From: Sulfurimicrobium sp963741495
GTDB taxonomy: Bacteria; Pseudomonadota; Gammaproteobacteria; Burkholderiales; Sulfuricellaceae
Direction: 5' to 3'
Assembly: GCA_963741495.1 (NCBI GenBank)
Contig: CAVUID010000003.1
Location: 1-26,165 of the forward strand
Length of the DNA: 26,165 nt
Shown: positions 16,149 through 25,154 of the stretch, piece after piece
How positions within the stretch are numbered: the stretch's first letter is position 1
How the letters are laid out: every line of letters begins with the position of its first letter
Program-made: the position numbers and the translations under genes
Notes under the pieces: model-generated
Told to the model about the DNA's origin: nothing
The model's database searches: none
Seen by the model: the letters and a program-made list of their open reading frames with translations, nothing else

Positions 16149-17425
16149 GACTTTTCAGCGGGCGGGGTGATTTCTCGTGCCCGTTCGAAGAAGTAGCACA
16201 TGCGTTTGCGGGGAGACAGATAGTCAAAAGCATTTTTTGGCAATTGCAGCGGTTTGAGGCTGCGGCGTATGCCGAGGTTTGGTTCGTCTTCCAGGTCAAT
16301 GACCAGGGCTTCTTCTCTGGGGATATTCGCGTCATGAATGACGATGCGGGGCCTGAGAGGGCGGCAGGAGTTGACAGAAACCACCAGGGCAAAGCGCTCG
16401 TCGGAGAGTTGCACTACCGACCCTGGCGGATAAACCCCCATCATGCGTACGAACAGCGACAGGGTGGCGGCGTGGAACTGGGATTTTCGCTGGGCAAAGA
16501 TCAGTGCCAGCGCTTCATGGGGCGTGATCGCCAGCGCCGGGTTGCCCGGATTGCAAAGATTGTCATACATATTGACGAGAGCCACGATGCGGCTGGGCGG
16601 CGACATGTGTGCGTCGGTGATACGCTGCGGGTAGCCCTTGCCATCCGCGAGTTCATGATGCTGGCCGATCACCAGCAACGCACCTTTGGAGAGGCCCATT
16701 TTCTCCCCCAGTGTGACGCCGTGGGCGACGTGTTCCTGATAGATTTCACGTTCCAGGGCAGTAAATTGCTCATCGCTCCAGCGCAGCCGGCCGGGCAGTT
16801 CTATCTTTCCCAGATCGTGCAGTAGCGCGCCCATGCCCACGTCCAGCAAATCCTGCTCGCCAAGCCCGCTGGCTTTGCCAAGCAGGAGTGAAATGACAGT
16901 CACGTTGATCGAGTGGAGCGAGGTTTTTTCCCCCGCATTTTCTGACAGAAGGCGGATACAGGCTTCATGCTCTCCCATGATTTCGCCCAGAAAACCCCTG
17001 ATCAGGCTTTCCGACTGCTCACGCGATACGGCGGGTCGGGAATGCACTATTTCGATTACCTGCCTGTAGCTGCGACTGGCTTCTGAGAACTGGCGTTCGC
17101 AAGCTTGCAGGCTGGCCCACTGGCTCGAAAGAAGGTCGCGGCGCAGGCGCCTGGCGGCCATTTCAGGAGATTCTTCCTCGGCTTCCGGCTGCTGTTCAGG
17201 CGTGCTTGCCGTGTCGTGTTGCTGCAGTGCTTCCGGGTCGCTCTTGTCAGGAGAAAAACGCACCCGCTCCAGACCCAGGGATCGAACAGTATCAATCTGT
17301 TCCTGCGAGCGAAGCGTGAAGCTGTTCATGGGGAAGGGGTGGTCCATCCAGCCAAGGTCGAGGTGGATGTGCATCCCGATGCGCAGCTGGGAAATGTCGA
17401 TGAAAAGAGGCTGGCTGTCGCCCAT
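16145..17425 (-). CDS. HD-GYP domain phosphodiesterase-like protein with DUF3391
   Basis: This 426-residue protein has an N-terminal DUF3391-like domain (about 8-125) and a central HD-GYP domain (about 140-310). HD-GYP enzymes hydrolyse c-di-GMP to pGpG or GMP. Visible motifs are LLHDLGKIELP (His203, Asp204), EHVAHGVTLG, GQHHELADGKGYP (His256, His257, GYP 264-266) and the following VALVNMYDNL. In classical members the last segment reads ADVYDAL and supplies a metal ligand Asp; here Asn285 occupies that place, so catalysis or metal use may differ. The gene overlaps the next gene's start by 4 nt, suggesting a two-gene c-di-GMP operon. It lies 77 nt downstream of the P-type ATPase gene on the same strand; its own promoter is probable but I cannot place it. 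Confidence 0.88.
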   Translation of the reverse strand: MGDSQPLFIDISQLRIGMHIHLDLGWMDHPFPMNSFTLRSQEQIDTVRSLGLERVRFSPDKSDPEALQQHDTASTPEQQPEAEEESPEMAARRLRRDLLSSQWASLQACERQFSEASRSYRQVIEIVHSRPAVSREQSESLIRGFLGEIMGEHEACIRLLSENAGEKTSLHSINVTVISLLLGKASGLGEQDLLDVGMGALLHDLGKIELPGRLRWSDEQFTALEREIYQEHVAHGVTLGEKMGLSKGALLVIGQHHELADGKGYPQRITDAHMSPPSRIVALVNMYDNLCNPGNPALAITPHEALALIFAQRKSQFHAATLSLFVRMMGVYPPGSVVQLSDERFALVVSVNSCRPLRPRIVIHDANIPREEALVIDLEDEPNLGIRRSLKPLQLPKNAFDYLSPRKRMCYFFERAREITPPAEKS

Positions 17426-17502
17426 GTTGTTCTGGTGAGTGATTTCTGGATTTATTTATATCACGGACTGATAGAGCCGTTTGTTAATTTTCTCTGTATT
17501 CC

Positions 17503-20196
17503 TTACGGCTGATGAGTGTGAGGGGGTTTCTTTGCCCTGCGCAGCCATTTTTCCATGCCGATGGCACTATAAATTATCATACTTACCGCAAGAATGCGCC
17601 CCCACGACCAGATGTCGATAGGTGCCGTACGGAACCATTCGTTCATCACCGGCAGGTAGGTGAATAGCAGTTGCAGAAAAGCCATCAGCGCGACGCCGCC
17701 CACCAGCCAGTGATTGGAAAAAACCCCGAGCTTGAACATGGATTCGGTCATGGAGCGGCAGTTGAAAAGATAAAACAGTTCGCCGCAGACGAAGACATTG
17801 GCAGCGACCGTGCGCGCATATTCAAGCGACGCGCCGTGTTCGAGTTCCCATATGAACAGCCCGAAGGCGCCGGCCAGCAGCAGGGTGCTGACGATGGCGA
17901 TGCGCCCCATCAGGGCCGGAGTGAGCAGGGGAGTCGAGGGGGTGCGCGGGGTACGGTGCATGATGCCCTTCTCGATTGGTTCGAAAGACAGCATCAGACC
18001 GAGAAGCACGGCTGTCGTCATGTTGATCCACAGGATCTGCACCGGCAGGATGGGCAGGGCCACTCCTGCGATGATGGCGGCGGTGATCACCAGGCCTTCG
18101 CCAAAATTGGTGGGCAGGGTCCAGACGATGAATTTGGTGAGGTTGTCGAACACCCCGCGACCTTCCTCCACCGCCGCCTCGATGGAGGCGAAATTGTCGT
18201 CGGTGAGCACCATGTCGGCGGCTTCCCTGGCGACCTCGGTGCCGGTGATGCCCATGGCTACACCGATATCCGCCTGTTTCAGTGCCGGAGCATCGTTGAC
18301 GCCATCGCCGGTCATGGCGACGACCTCGCCATTGGCCTGCAATGCCCTGACCAGACGCAATTTCTGCTCCGGTTCGACACGTGCAAAGACGTGCGTGTAA
18401 CGCACTGCCTGCGCCAGATCGGCATCGTCCAGTTGCGCAAGTTCGCGCCCGTTCAGGATGCCTGTCTGACCTTCCTGCAACAGTCCGGTGTGCAGCAAAC
18501 CGATCTGGCGGGCCACGGCGGCAGCGGTGACGGCATGATCCCCGGTAATCATTTTTACCGCGATGCCGGCGCGGTGGCAGGCCTTGACTGCACGCACCGC
18601 CTCAGGGCGCGGCGGATCCATCATGCCCTGCAGGCCAAGGAATATCATGTCCGCCGCCAGGTCGTCGTGGTGTAGCGCTGTCTGTCCACTGGCTGCGGGT
18701 TTGCTGGCCAGCGCCAGCACCCGCAGGCCTTGTTCGGCCATGTGGATGGCCGCCTGCGATATTCCTTCATGATCCAGCGAAATGGGCTGACCATCCGGCC
18801 CGGACATGCTGGTGCAGCGATCCAGCACCTTTTCCACCGCGCCCTTGAGGTAGATGATCTCCCCGTGCAGGGTAGCCATGTACTGATGACGCGACTCGAA
18901 AGGTACGGTGTCGAGGCGGGGATAAAGCTCATGATTGCTTTCAGGTTCAAGCCCGGCCTTCATCGCTGCGACGATCAGCGCGCCTTCGGTCGGGTCGCCG
19001 CTGACATGCCAGGCGCCTTCCTTGTGTTCCAGACTGGCCTCGTTGCATAGCAGGCCAGCCAGCAGGCATTCCCGGGCCGCAGACGTGAGAGGGGGAGTGA
19101 CCTCGCCATGCGGGGCATATCCAACGCCACTTACGGTGAAATCCTGGTTGCCTGCGAAAATCTGCTGCACCGTCATCTGGTTCTGGGTCAGGGTGCCGGT
19201 TTTGTCGGAACAGATGACCGTGGTACTGCCCAGCGTTTCCACCGCCGGGAGCTTGCGGATAATGGCGCGGCGCCTGGCCATGCGCGATACGCCGATGGCC
19301 AGCGTGATGGTCACTGCGGCTGGAAGACCTTCCGGAATCGCGCCCACCGACAGGGCGACCGCAGCCATGAACATGTCGAACGCGCTTTCGCCGCGCACCA
19401 GACCGATCACGAAGGTGAAAGCCGCCAGTCCCAGGATGGCGTAAAGGAGGATTTTGCTGAACCATTCGATCTTGCGCGTGAGCGGGGTGGAAAAAACATC
19501 CGCTTCTTCCATCAGGCGCGAAATGCGCCCGGTTTCGGTGGCGTCGCTGATCGCCACCACCATGCCCACCCCGTGGCCGCTGGTGACGAGTGCGCCGGCA
19601 TAGGCCATGTTGGCGCGGTCGGCCAGGAGCGTATCCAGCGTCAATGGCGAAGCGTGCTTGGCGACCGGGAGTGATTCGCCGGTGAGGGAGGATTCGTTGA
19701 TGCCCAGTTCGCGGCAGTGCAACAGGCGCAGGTCGGCAGGCACCTTGTCCCCTTCCGCCAGCAGGACCACATCGCCCGGCACCAGTTGTTCCGAAGCCAT
19801 GCTGGTTTTCTTGCCGCCGCGCAGGACGCGTGCGCTGGTGGCCACGATTTTTGCCAGCGCGGCAATGGCGCTCTCGGCCTTGCTTTCCTGAATGAAACCG
19901 ATGCCGGCATTGACCAGCACCACGCCCAGAATCACGCTTGCATCCACCCATTCCTGTAGCGCAGCGGTGATAGCGGACGAGACCAGCAGCAGATAGATCA
20001 GCGGCTGGTGAAACTGCAGCAGCAGGCGCAACAGCGGGCCGCGCCCTTTCTTTTGAGTCAGGCAGTTGAGGCCGAAACGCGCCTGGCGGCGCAGCACCTC
20101 TTCCGGCTCCAGCCCCCGTTCAGGGTCGCTTTCCAGCAAGGAGGCGACTTCGATAGTTGGGAGATGGTGCCAGGGTTTGTTCGGGATGGGTTCCAT
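17503..20196 (-). CDS. P2-type cation-transporting ATPase
   Basis: This 897-residue P-type ATPase pumps a cation across the inner membrane using ATP. From the chosen start, TGES is at 172-175, PEGLP at 288-292 (the ion-site loop of membrane helix 4) and the phosphorylation motif DKTGTLT at 331-337. KGAVEKVLDR is the nucleotide-binding Lys segment, and MTGDGVNDAP is the hinge. The PEGLP motif places it in the P2 group with Ca2+ and Na+/H+ pumps, rather than among heavy-metal pumps, which carry a CPC-type motif. Which ion it moves is open: NMTTAVLLGLMLSFEP in helix 6 does not settle it. I start at 20196 because AAGGA lies 7 nt before this ATG; an in-frame ATG at 20262 has no such signal. The gene is divergent from ppc. 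Confidence 0.92.
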   Translation of the reverse strand: MEPIPNKPWHHLPTIEVASLLESDPERGLEPEEVLRRQARFGLNCLTQKKGRGPLLRLLLQFHQPLIYLLLVSSAITAALQEWVDASVILGVVLVNAGIGFIQESKAESAIAALAKIVATSARVLRGGKKTSMASEQLVPGDVVLLAEGDKVPADLRLLHCRELGINESSLTGESLPVAKHASPLTLDTLLADRANMAYAGALVTSGHGVGMVVAISDATETGRISRLMEEADVFSTPLTRKIEWFSKILLYAILGLAAFTFVIGLVRGESAFDMFMAAVALSVGAIPEGLPAAVTITLAIGVSRMARRRAIIRKLPAVETLGSTTVICSDKTGTLTQNQMTVQQIFAGNQDFTVSGVGYAPHGEVTPPLTSAARECLLAGLLCNEASLEHKEGAWHVSGDPTEGALIVAAMKAGLEPESNHELYPRLDTVPFESRHQYMATLHGEIIYLKGAVEKVLDRCTSMSGPDGQPISLDHEGISQAAIHMAEQGLRVLALASKPAASGQTALHHDDLAADMIFLGLQGMMDPPRPEAVRAVKACHRAGIAVKMITGDHAVTAAAVARQIGLLHTGLLQEGQTGILNGRELAQLDDADLAQAVRYTHVFARVEPEQKLRLVRALQANGEVVAMTGDGVNDAPALKQADIGVAMGITGTEVAREAADMVLTDDNFASIEAAVEEGRGVFDNLTKFIVWTLPTNFGEGLVITAAIIAGVALPILPVQILWINMTTAVLLGLMLSFEPIEKGIMHRTPRTPSTPLLTPALMGRIAIVSTLLLAGAFGLFIWELEHGASLEYARTVAANVFVCGELFYLFNCRSMTESMFKLGVFSNHWLVGGVALMAFLQLLFTYLPVMNEWFRTAPIDIWSWGRILAVSMIIYSAIGMEKWLRRAKKPPHTHQP

Positions 20197-20338
20197 CTGG
20201 TTCCTTTTGCGAAATGGTTCCGGATATGAAACATATAACACTTTGTCCTCGAAGTGGCGCAAGTGTTCACGAAATAGGCACTAATCCCTGTTTTTACTAT
20301 CGTAAGCTGCTGTGTTGTAAAATACCCGACCTGCGATG

Positions 20339-20427
20339 CTGCAAAGCTACAATGACAGGCTTTGCAGATGAATCTTCAACATGGGGCGGCTTGCCGTTTT
20401 TGCCCCGTTTTGCCGCGCTTTGCGGCA
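20339..20427 (+). promoter_or_regulatory. Three tandem hairpins in the ppc leader
   Basis: Hairpin one is CTGCAAAGC with GCTTTGCAG, 9 perfect pairs and an 11-nt loop (20339-20367). Hairpin two is GGGGC with GCCCC (20383-20406). Hairpin three is TGCCGC with GCGGCA, 5-nt loop (20411-20427), ending 8 nt before the GTG at 20436. The stacked hairpins suggest an untranslated leader and argue against the in-frame ATG at 20352, which sits in the loop of hairpin one. No T-run is present, so it is not a simple attenuator. Confidence 0.4.
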
Positions 20428-20444
20428 CGGAAAAAGTGATAAAA

Positions 20445-23252
20445 GTGTCGAAATTACCCACGGATGCCCAGTTACGCGCTCGAGTAAAGCTCTTCGGAAA
20501 TCTTCTCGGCAATGTGATAAAAACCCAGGAAGACGGACACGTGCTGGCCGCGGTAGAGGCTTTGCGCAAGGGCTTTATCCGTTTGCGCAAGCGTGATGAC
20601 CCGAACCTTCGTTTGCAACTCGAGAAACTTGTCGGGGCGCTGGATGTTGACACGCTGACGCACGTGGTGCGCGCGTTCAGCACTTATTTCAGCCTCGTCA
20701 ATCTGGCCGAGGAGTCCTACCAGCACCACATCCGCCGAGCTCAGGTGCACAGCGGGGGGGCACTGTGGAAAGGTTCGTTCGATGCCACGCTGCGCGAGTT
20801 CCACGCACAGGGGATTACGTCCGCGCAATTGCAGACCCTGCTCGACAAGGCAGCTTATATTCCGGTGCTTACCGCTCACCCGACGGAATCCAAGCGCCGA
20901 ACCATCATGGAGCATTTGCGCCACATTTTTCTGACCGGCGAGCAGCTGGATGATCCGCGCACCGGCAAGGAACAGCGCAAGGAACTGACCCGCCTGCTGG
21001 AGCGGCAGATCCAGACCTTGTGGAAAACCGACGAGGTGCGCACCAACAAGCCCCAGGTTCGCGACGAAATCAAGAATGGGCTGTTTTATTTCCGCGAAAG
21101 CCTGTTCAAGGCCGTACCTGAAACCTACCGCTACCTGGAAAAAGCTGTCGAGCGTGTGTATGGGCCGGAACTGGCCGAAGGCGAGCAGATCCGGGTGCCG
21201 AATATCCTGCGTTTCGGTTCCTGGATCGGCGGCGACCGCGACGGCAATCCGTTCGTCACGCCAGAAACGACCATCCTCGCCTTGCGCTTGCACAAGCGTG
21301 AAATATTGCGCCTTTACCTGAACGAGGTGAGCAATCTCAGCCATGTCCTGACTCACTCTAAACGCCTCTGCGCCATCAGCGAGTCGATGAGCGAGAGCCT
21401 GCTTCAGGACGAGCAGCGCTTCCCTGCGGTATTCGGTGATTTTCCCCAGCGCTTCGGGCAGGAGCCCTATCGCCGCAAGCTTTACGTCATGCTGCACCGC
21501 TTGCGTCATAGCCTGAGCTTCATTGAAGCCGAACTGGAAGGCCAGAGCGGCAGCCCGTTTGCCGACGCTTACCAGTCGGAGCAGGAATTTCTGTCCGACC
21601 TCTACCTGATTCGCGATTCGCTGATTGGCCATGGCGATACCGGTACGGCCCACGGCGAGCTGCAGGACCTGATTCGTCAGGCTGAAACTTTCGGTTTTTA
21701 CCTGGTGCATCTCGATATCCGCCAGGAATCCACGCGTCATACCGAGGCCGTTGCCGAGCTGTTTGCGCAGTTCCCGGGCCTGCCGGATTACAACGCACTG
21801 AGCGAAGCCGGGCGTCTTGAAGCGCTCGGGGCGGCGATCAGCCGTGCGCAGGAATTCGCGATCGACAAGAGCAAGCTCAGCGAGTCCACTCGCGAGACTT
21901 TCGAAGTGCTTGAGGTGATGGCCCGCATGCGCCATGAAATCAGCCCCAGGGCATTTGGCGCCTATGTCATTTCGATGACCCATGCCGCCAGCCATGTCAT
22001 GGAAGTCATGTTTCTCGCCAGCCTTGCAGGCCTGGCTGGCCGCGATGGCAAGGAATGGTTCTGCAACATCAGCATCTCGCCGCTGTTCGAAACCATCATC
22101 GATCTGGAGCATATCGAGCCGGTGATGACCGCGCTGCTGGATAACCCGGTCTATGCCGCACTGGTCAGGTGCTCAGGCAACATGCAGGAAGTCATGCTGG
22201 GTTATTCAGACTCGGCCAAGGATGGCGGCATTCTGGCTTCGGTGTGGTCCCTGTACGATGCGCAGACCCGGATCACCGCGCTGGCGCAGTTGCGCGGCAT
22301 TGAATGCCGTCTGTTTCACGGGCGCGGCGGCACGGTCGGGCGCGGCGGCGGCCCGACCCATGAGGCGATCCTGTCGCAGCCGGAAGGCACGGTGCGCGGC
22401 CAGATCAAGCTCACCGAACAGGGCGAGGTGCTGTCGTTCAAATACAGCAACACCGAAACCGCCTCCTATGAGCTGTCCATGGGCATGACCGGCCTGCTCA
22501 AGGCCAGTACCAGCCTGGTGCAGGAACCGTCCAAGGCGCGTCAGGATTTCCTCGGCATCATGGACAAGCTGGCCGAAGACGGCGAAGCGACCTTTCGCGG
22601 GTTGACCGACCATACGCCCGGTTTCATCGATTATTTCTACGAAGCCACCCCGCTCACGGAGATCGGCCTGATGAACATCGGTTCTCGGCCTTCTCATCGC
22701 AAGAAAGGCGATCGTTCCAAGAGTTCGGTGCGCGCCATTGCCTGGGTGTTCGGCTGGGGGCAGTCGCGCCACACCATGCCAGCCTGGTTCGGCATCGGCA
22801 CTGCGCTGGAAAACTGGCGCGGCAACGATCCGGAGCGGCTTGCCAAGTTGCAGCGCATGTATGCGGAGTGGCCTTTCTTTCGCGCCCTGCTCAGCAACAC
22901 GCAGATGGCCTTGTTCAAGGCGGATATGAACATCGCCGCGCGCTATGCCGAACTGGCAGAACGCAAGGAAGAGGCGCTCGCCATTTACCAGACCATCCGC
23001 GACGAGTACAACCGCACGGTCATCCAGGTGCTGAACATTGCCGGAGCCCGGATGCTGATCGAGGAGAATCCGACGCTGGCCCTGTCCCTGGCGCGTCGCA
23101 GCCCCTATCTGGACCCGCTCAATCACATCCAGGTGATGCTGCTGAAACGTACCAGAGACGAGTCGCTGCCGCAGGAACAGCGCGATCAGTGGATCAATCC
23201 GCTGCTGCGCTCGATCAATGCGATTGCTGGCGGTATGCGCAATACGGGGTGA
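20445..23252 (+). CDS. ppc: Phosphoenolpyruvate carboxylase
   Basis: This enzyme adds bicarbonate to phosphoenolpyruvate to give oxaloacetate, refilling the TCA cycle. Visible signatures are VLTAHPTESKRRT (catalytic His), GSWIGGDRDGNPFVT, VMLGYSDSAKDGG and the mobile-loop motif FHGRGGTVGRGGGP. The C-terminus ends in RNTG, matching the conserved tail of the family. From 20445 the protein has 935 residues, in the usual range. The open frame extends upstream to 20157. I favour GTG at 20445 (MSKLPTDAQL) because homology-like sequence begins there and hairpins fill the leader. GTG at 20436 is nearly as good, and ATG at 20352 is possible. None has a strong ribosome binding site. The gene is divergent from the ATPase and is followed by a GntR gene 90 nt later. 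Confidence 0.93.
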   Translation: MSKLPTDAQLRARVKLFGNLLGNVIKTQEDGHVLAAVEALRKGFIRLRKRDDPNLRLQLEKLVGALDVDTLTHVVRAFSTYFSLVNLAEESYQHHIRRAQVHSGGALWKGSFDATLREFHAQGITSAQLQTLLDKAAYIPVLTAHPTESKRRTIMEHLRHIFLTGEQLDDPRTGKEQRKELTRLLERQIQTLWKTDEVRTNKPQVRDEIKNGLFYFRESLFKAVPETYRYLEKAVERVYGPELAEGEQIRVPNILRFGSWIGGDRDGNPFVTPETTILALRLHKREILRLYLNEVSNLSHVLTHSKRLCAISESMSESLLQDEQRFPAVFGDFPQRFGQEPYRRKLYVMLHRLRHSLSFIEAELEGQSGSPFADAYQSEQEFLSDLYLIRDSLIGHGDTGTAHGELQDLIRQAETFGFYLVHLDIRQESTRHTEAVAELFAQFPGLPDYNALSEAGRLEALGAAISRAQEFAIDKSKLSESTRETFEVLEVMARMRHEISPRAFGAYVISMTHAASHVMEVMFLASLAGLAGRDGKEWFCNISISPLFETIIDLEHIEPVMTALLDNPVYAALVRCSGNMQEVMLGYSDSAKDGGILASVWSLYDAQTRITALAQLRGIECRLFHGRGGTVGRGGGPTHEAILSQPEGTVRGQIKLTEQGEVLSFKYSNTETASYELSMGMTGLLKASTSLVQEPSKARQDFLGIMDKLAEDGEATFRGLTDHTPGFIDYFYEATPLTEIGLMNIGSRPSHRKKGDRSKSSVRAIAWVFGWGQSRHTMPAWFGIGTALENWRGNDPERLAKLQRMYAEWPFFRALLSNTQMALFKADMNIAARYAELAERKEEALAIYQTIRDEYNRTVIQVLNIAGARMLIEENPTLALSLARRSPYLDPLNHIQVMLLKRTRDESLPQEQRDQWINPLLRSINAIAGGMRNTG

Positions 23253-23255
23253 TTG

Positions 23256-23279
23256 CGAGCATTTGATCTGCTTTTTTTG
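23256..23279 (+). terminator. Weak possible terminator after ppc
   Basis: AGCA and TGCT form a short stem (extendable by one wobble pair) directly followed by a run of seven T residues. The stem is only 4-5 bp, so termination would be weak. Confidence 0.3.
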
Positions 23280-23281
23280 AT

Positions 23282-23305
23282 CATATGTCTTATATAAGAC
23301 ATATG
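23282..23305. promoter_or_regulatory. Perfect 24-nt palindromic operator upstream of the GntR gene
   Basis: The 24 bases are a perfect palindrome whose core is ATGTCTTATATAAGACAT, flanked by CAT on the left and ATG on the right. It lies 36 nt before the gntR start, overlapping the expected promoter. A near-identical site with shared flanking bases (TGGAC) lies at 25954. The length and symmetry fit a GntR dimer, so autoregulation is the simplest reading; this is inference. Confidence 0.65.
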
Positions 23306-23321
23306 GACGCCGGTTCGTCTT

Positions 23322-23337
23322 TCTGATATAAATCAGA
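23322..23337. promoter_or_regulatory. Second palindrome just before the gntR start
   Basis: TCTGAT and ATCAGA are perfect 6-bp arms separated by ATAA, giving a 16-nt palindrome that ends 4 nt before the ATG. It could be a weaker operator or an RNA hairpin covering the ribosome binding region. Confidence 0.35.
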
Positions 23338-23341
23338 GCCT

Positions 23342-24089
23342 ATGAAGAAAGAACCGGCCACCCCTAGTTTTCTCCCGCTTTACGAGCAGATCAAGCTCCT
23401 GATCACGCGCGGCCTGTCTGAAGGAGAATGGCGTCCGGGCGAGGCGATTCCCAGCGAGATGGAACTGGCGCGGCGCTTCCAGGTAAGCCAGGGCACGGTG
23501 CGCAAGGCAATCGATGAACTGGTGATGGACAACATGCTGGTACGGCGCCAGGGCAAGGGGACTTTTGTCGCCACCCTGACCGATGAAGGCACCAACTACC
23601 GTTTCCTCAATCTGCTGACGCTGGATGGCGAGAAGGAATATCCCAGCAGCGAATTCATCGGATTCGAGCGCGGCAAGGCGGATGCCCAGGTGGCGAAGCG
23701 CCTCGATATCCGTCCCGGCAGCGCACTGGTGATCCTGCGTCGGGTGCTGGATTTCTCCGGCAAGCCCGTGGTGTATGACGATATCCGTCTGCCAGCCGCC
23801 CAGCTCAAGGGCATCACCAGCGCGATGATCGAAGACCACGTCAATGCCCACAAGGGGACGCTGTATTCTCTGTATGAAACCCGCTACCAGATTCGCATCA
23901 TTTCCGCCCAGGAACGCATCCGGGCGACGGTGGCCGACGAAGTCAGCGCGCCGTTGCTGAACGTGGCGATTGGGCACGCCCCTGCTGTGTATCGAGCGGG
24001 TGGCTTTCAGCTATCACAAGCAGCCGGTGGAATGGCGCAAGAGCTATATCAGCACCGAAAATTACTATTATTTCGACGAATTGAATTGA
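23342..24089 (+). CDS. GntR-family transcriptional regulator with UTRA domain, one frameshift
   Basis: This DNA-binding repressor or activator has an N-terminal winged helix-turn-helix (about residues 11-78: YEQIKLLITRGL, IPSEMELARRFQVSQGTVRKA, RRQGKGTFVA) and a C-terminal UTRA ligand-binding domain. The wording resembles the GntR regulator often found beside mdh and sdh genes in Betaproteobacteria, though neither gene is in the window. The frame breaks at GGG 23972-23974: one extra G turns LNVAIGTPLLCIERVAF into nonsense. Removing it restores 248 residues, ending SYISTENYYYFDELN at 24089. Without the correction the frame runs on to 24367 with no similarity to the family. The palindromes upstream are its probable binding sites. 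The effector is not identifiable. Confidence 0.85.
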
Positions 24090-24200
24090 TGGTGGCAGCA
24101 AACCCTGCGCCTTGGCTTGGTGGGCGCGCCAACAGCATGGCATCCAGCAGGGAGAGAGTGGCCCGCAGGGACTTGAGCGAGGTAGCCCGGATATTACATC

Positions 24201-25151
24201 TCATGTGTCGGGTCCGGTCAGGCGACGGACATAGAAGGTATCGCTGGCATAAGCCACAGGCTTCAGGTCGCCGGCTTCAACCAATGCTTCAACCAGCGTC
24301 ATGTCTCCCCCCGATTCGTTCACCAAGGCGCGCAGGGCGGACTCACGCAGAGGGTGAACGGCGGTGATGGCCAGGATGTCGCGACGCAGATCGCCACTGA
24401 AGGCAAAGGTATCACCCTCGTAAGCGGTCAGGAGTTCCACTTCGAGACCGAGTTCGCAGAAGATCTGATAGGCACGGTTCACCCTCTCCTCGCTCGGCCC
24501 ATGCACGCCCGAGACGGCGGGCGGACGGTGGGGAATGGCCAGGTAGGTGCGGGCGATGCCGGCATTTCGGAGGTACTCCCCCAGCCTGTCGATGCCGCTG
24601 GGCTGTCGTTGATACCTGCCAGAAGCATGGTTTCGCTCACCAGTGTCCCCGCAAAACTCCTCGCAAAGGACCGGATGCCGTCCAGGATGTCGGCGAGCTT
24701 CAAAGCCCGGTGCGGCTGGTTTATGTGTCGCCAGGTGGCGTCATCGACGCTATCCACCTTGACGCTGACCCAGTCGGCCCGGCCGAGTGCATCACGCACC
24801 TCTGGCCGCCAGATCAGCGAGGCATTGCTGATCACCGCGATGGGCAGGTTGAGCGGACGGAGCGCGTCAATGGCCTCTCCCAGGCGAGCATCCAGGGTCG
24901 GTTCACCGTCCGGCACGAAAGTGAGGTAATCCACCGCTTCACCCTGAGCGCGCACCGCCTCAAGGCGCTGGCTGACCTGCATGAAAAATCATATCCGGCG
25001 GGTAAAAGGCGCGGGCAGGCATTTCCTGGGCGGTCGTGGGGCCCACCTGGCAGTAGACGCACGAGTAGCTGCAATGCTTGGGCGGGATGTTGTTGATCCC
25101 CAGGCTGCGACCGAGACGGCGAGAGGGGACGGGGCCGAAGGTGATTTCCAT
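24201..25151 (-). CDS. COG0731-type radical SAM protein, two compensating frameshifts
   Basis: The protein starts MEITFGPVPSRRLGRSLGIN and carries the iron-sulfur motif CSYSCVYC (Cys27, Cys31, Cys34). FVPDGEPTLD and VSETMLLAGIND, typical of COG0731 Fe-S oxidoreductases, follow. These are SAM radical enzymes of unknown reaction, distantly related to wybutosine synthesis proteins. Two breaks occur. An extra A in the five-A run at 24984-24988 moves the frame after PDMIF. One base is missing near 24596-24601, after INDSPA. Correcting both gives about 316 residues, with GIDRLGEYLRNAGIARTYLA between the pieces. The two indels almost cancel, so only the central third is in another frame. Sequence error is more likely than decay. 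No strong ribosome binding site precedes the ATG. Confidence 0.75.
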
Positions 25152-25154
25152 GGT

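Noticed and set aside
17475..17510. AGCCGT/ACGGCT repeat after the P-type ATPase
   Set aside because: Six base pairs, a loop of about 24 nt and no T-run; too weak to call a terminator.
20157..20444. N-terminal extension of ppc
   Set aside because: The open frame reaches upstream, but it overlaps the ATPase start region and three hairpins, and shows no PEP carboxylase-like sequence before SKLPTDAQL.
20472..22112. 546-codon minus-strand frame opposite ppc
   Set aside because: ppc is unambiguous, and this frame shows no family motif.
23342..24367. An uncorrected 341-codon GntR reading
   Set aside because: After 23974 the reading loses all family similarity, while the next frame continues the UTRA domain to a stop at 24089, so the tail is a frameshift product.
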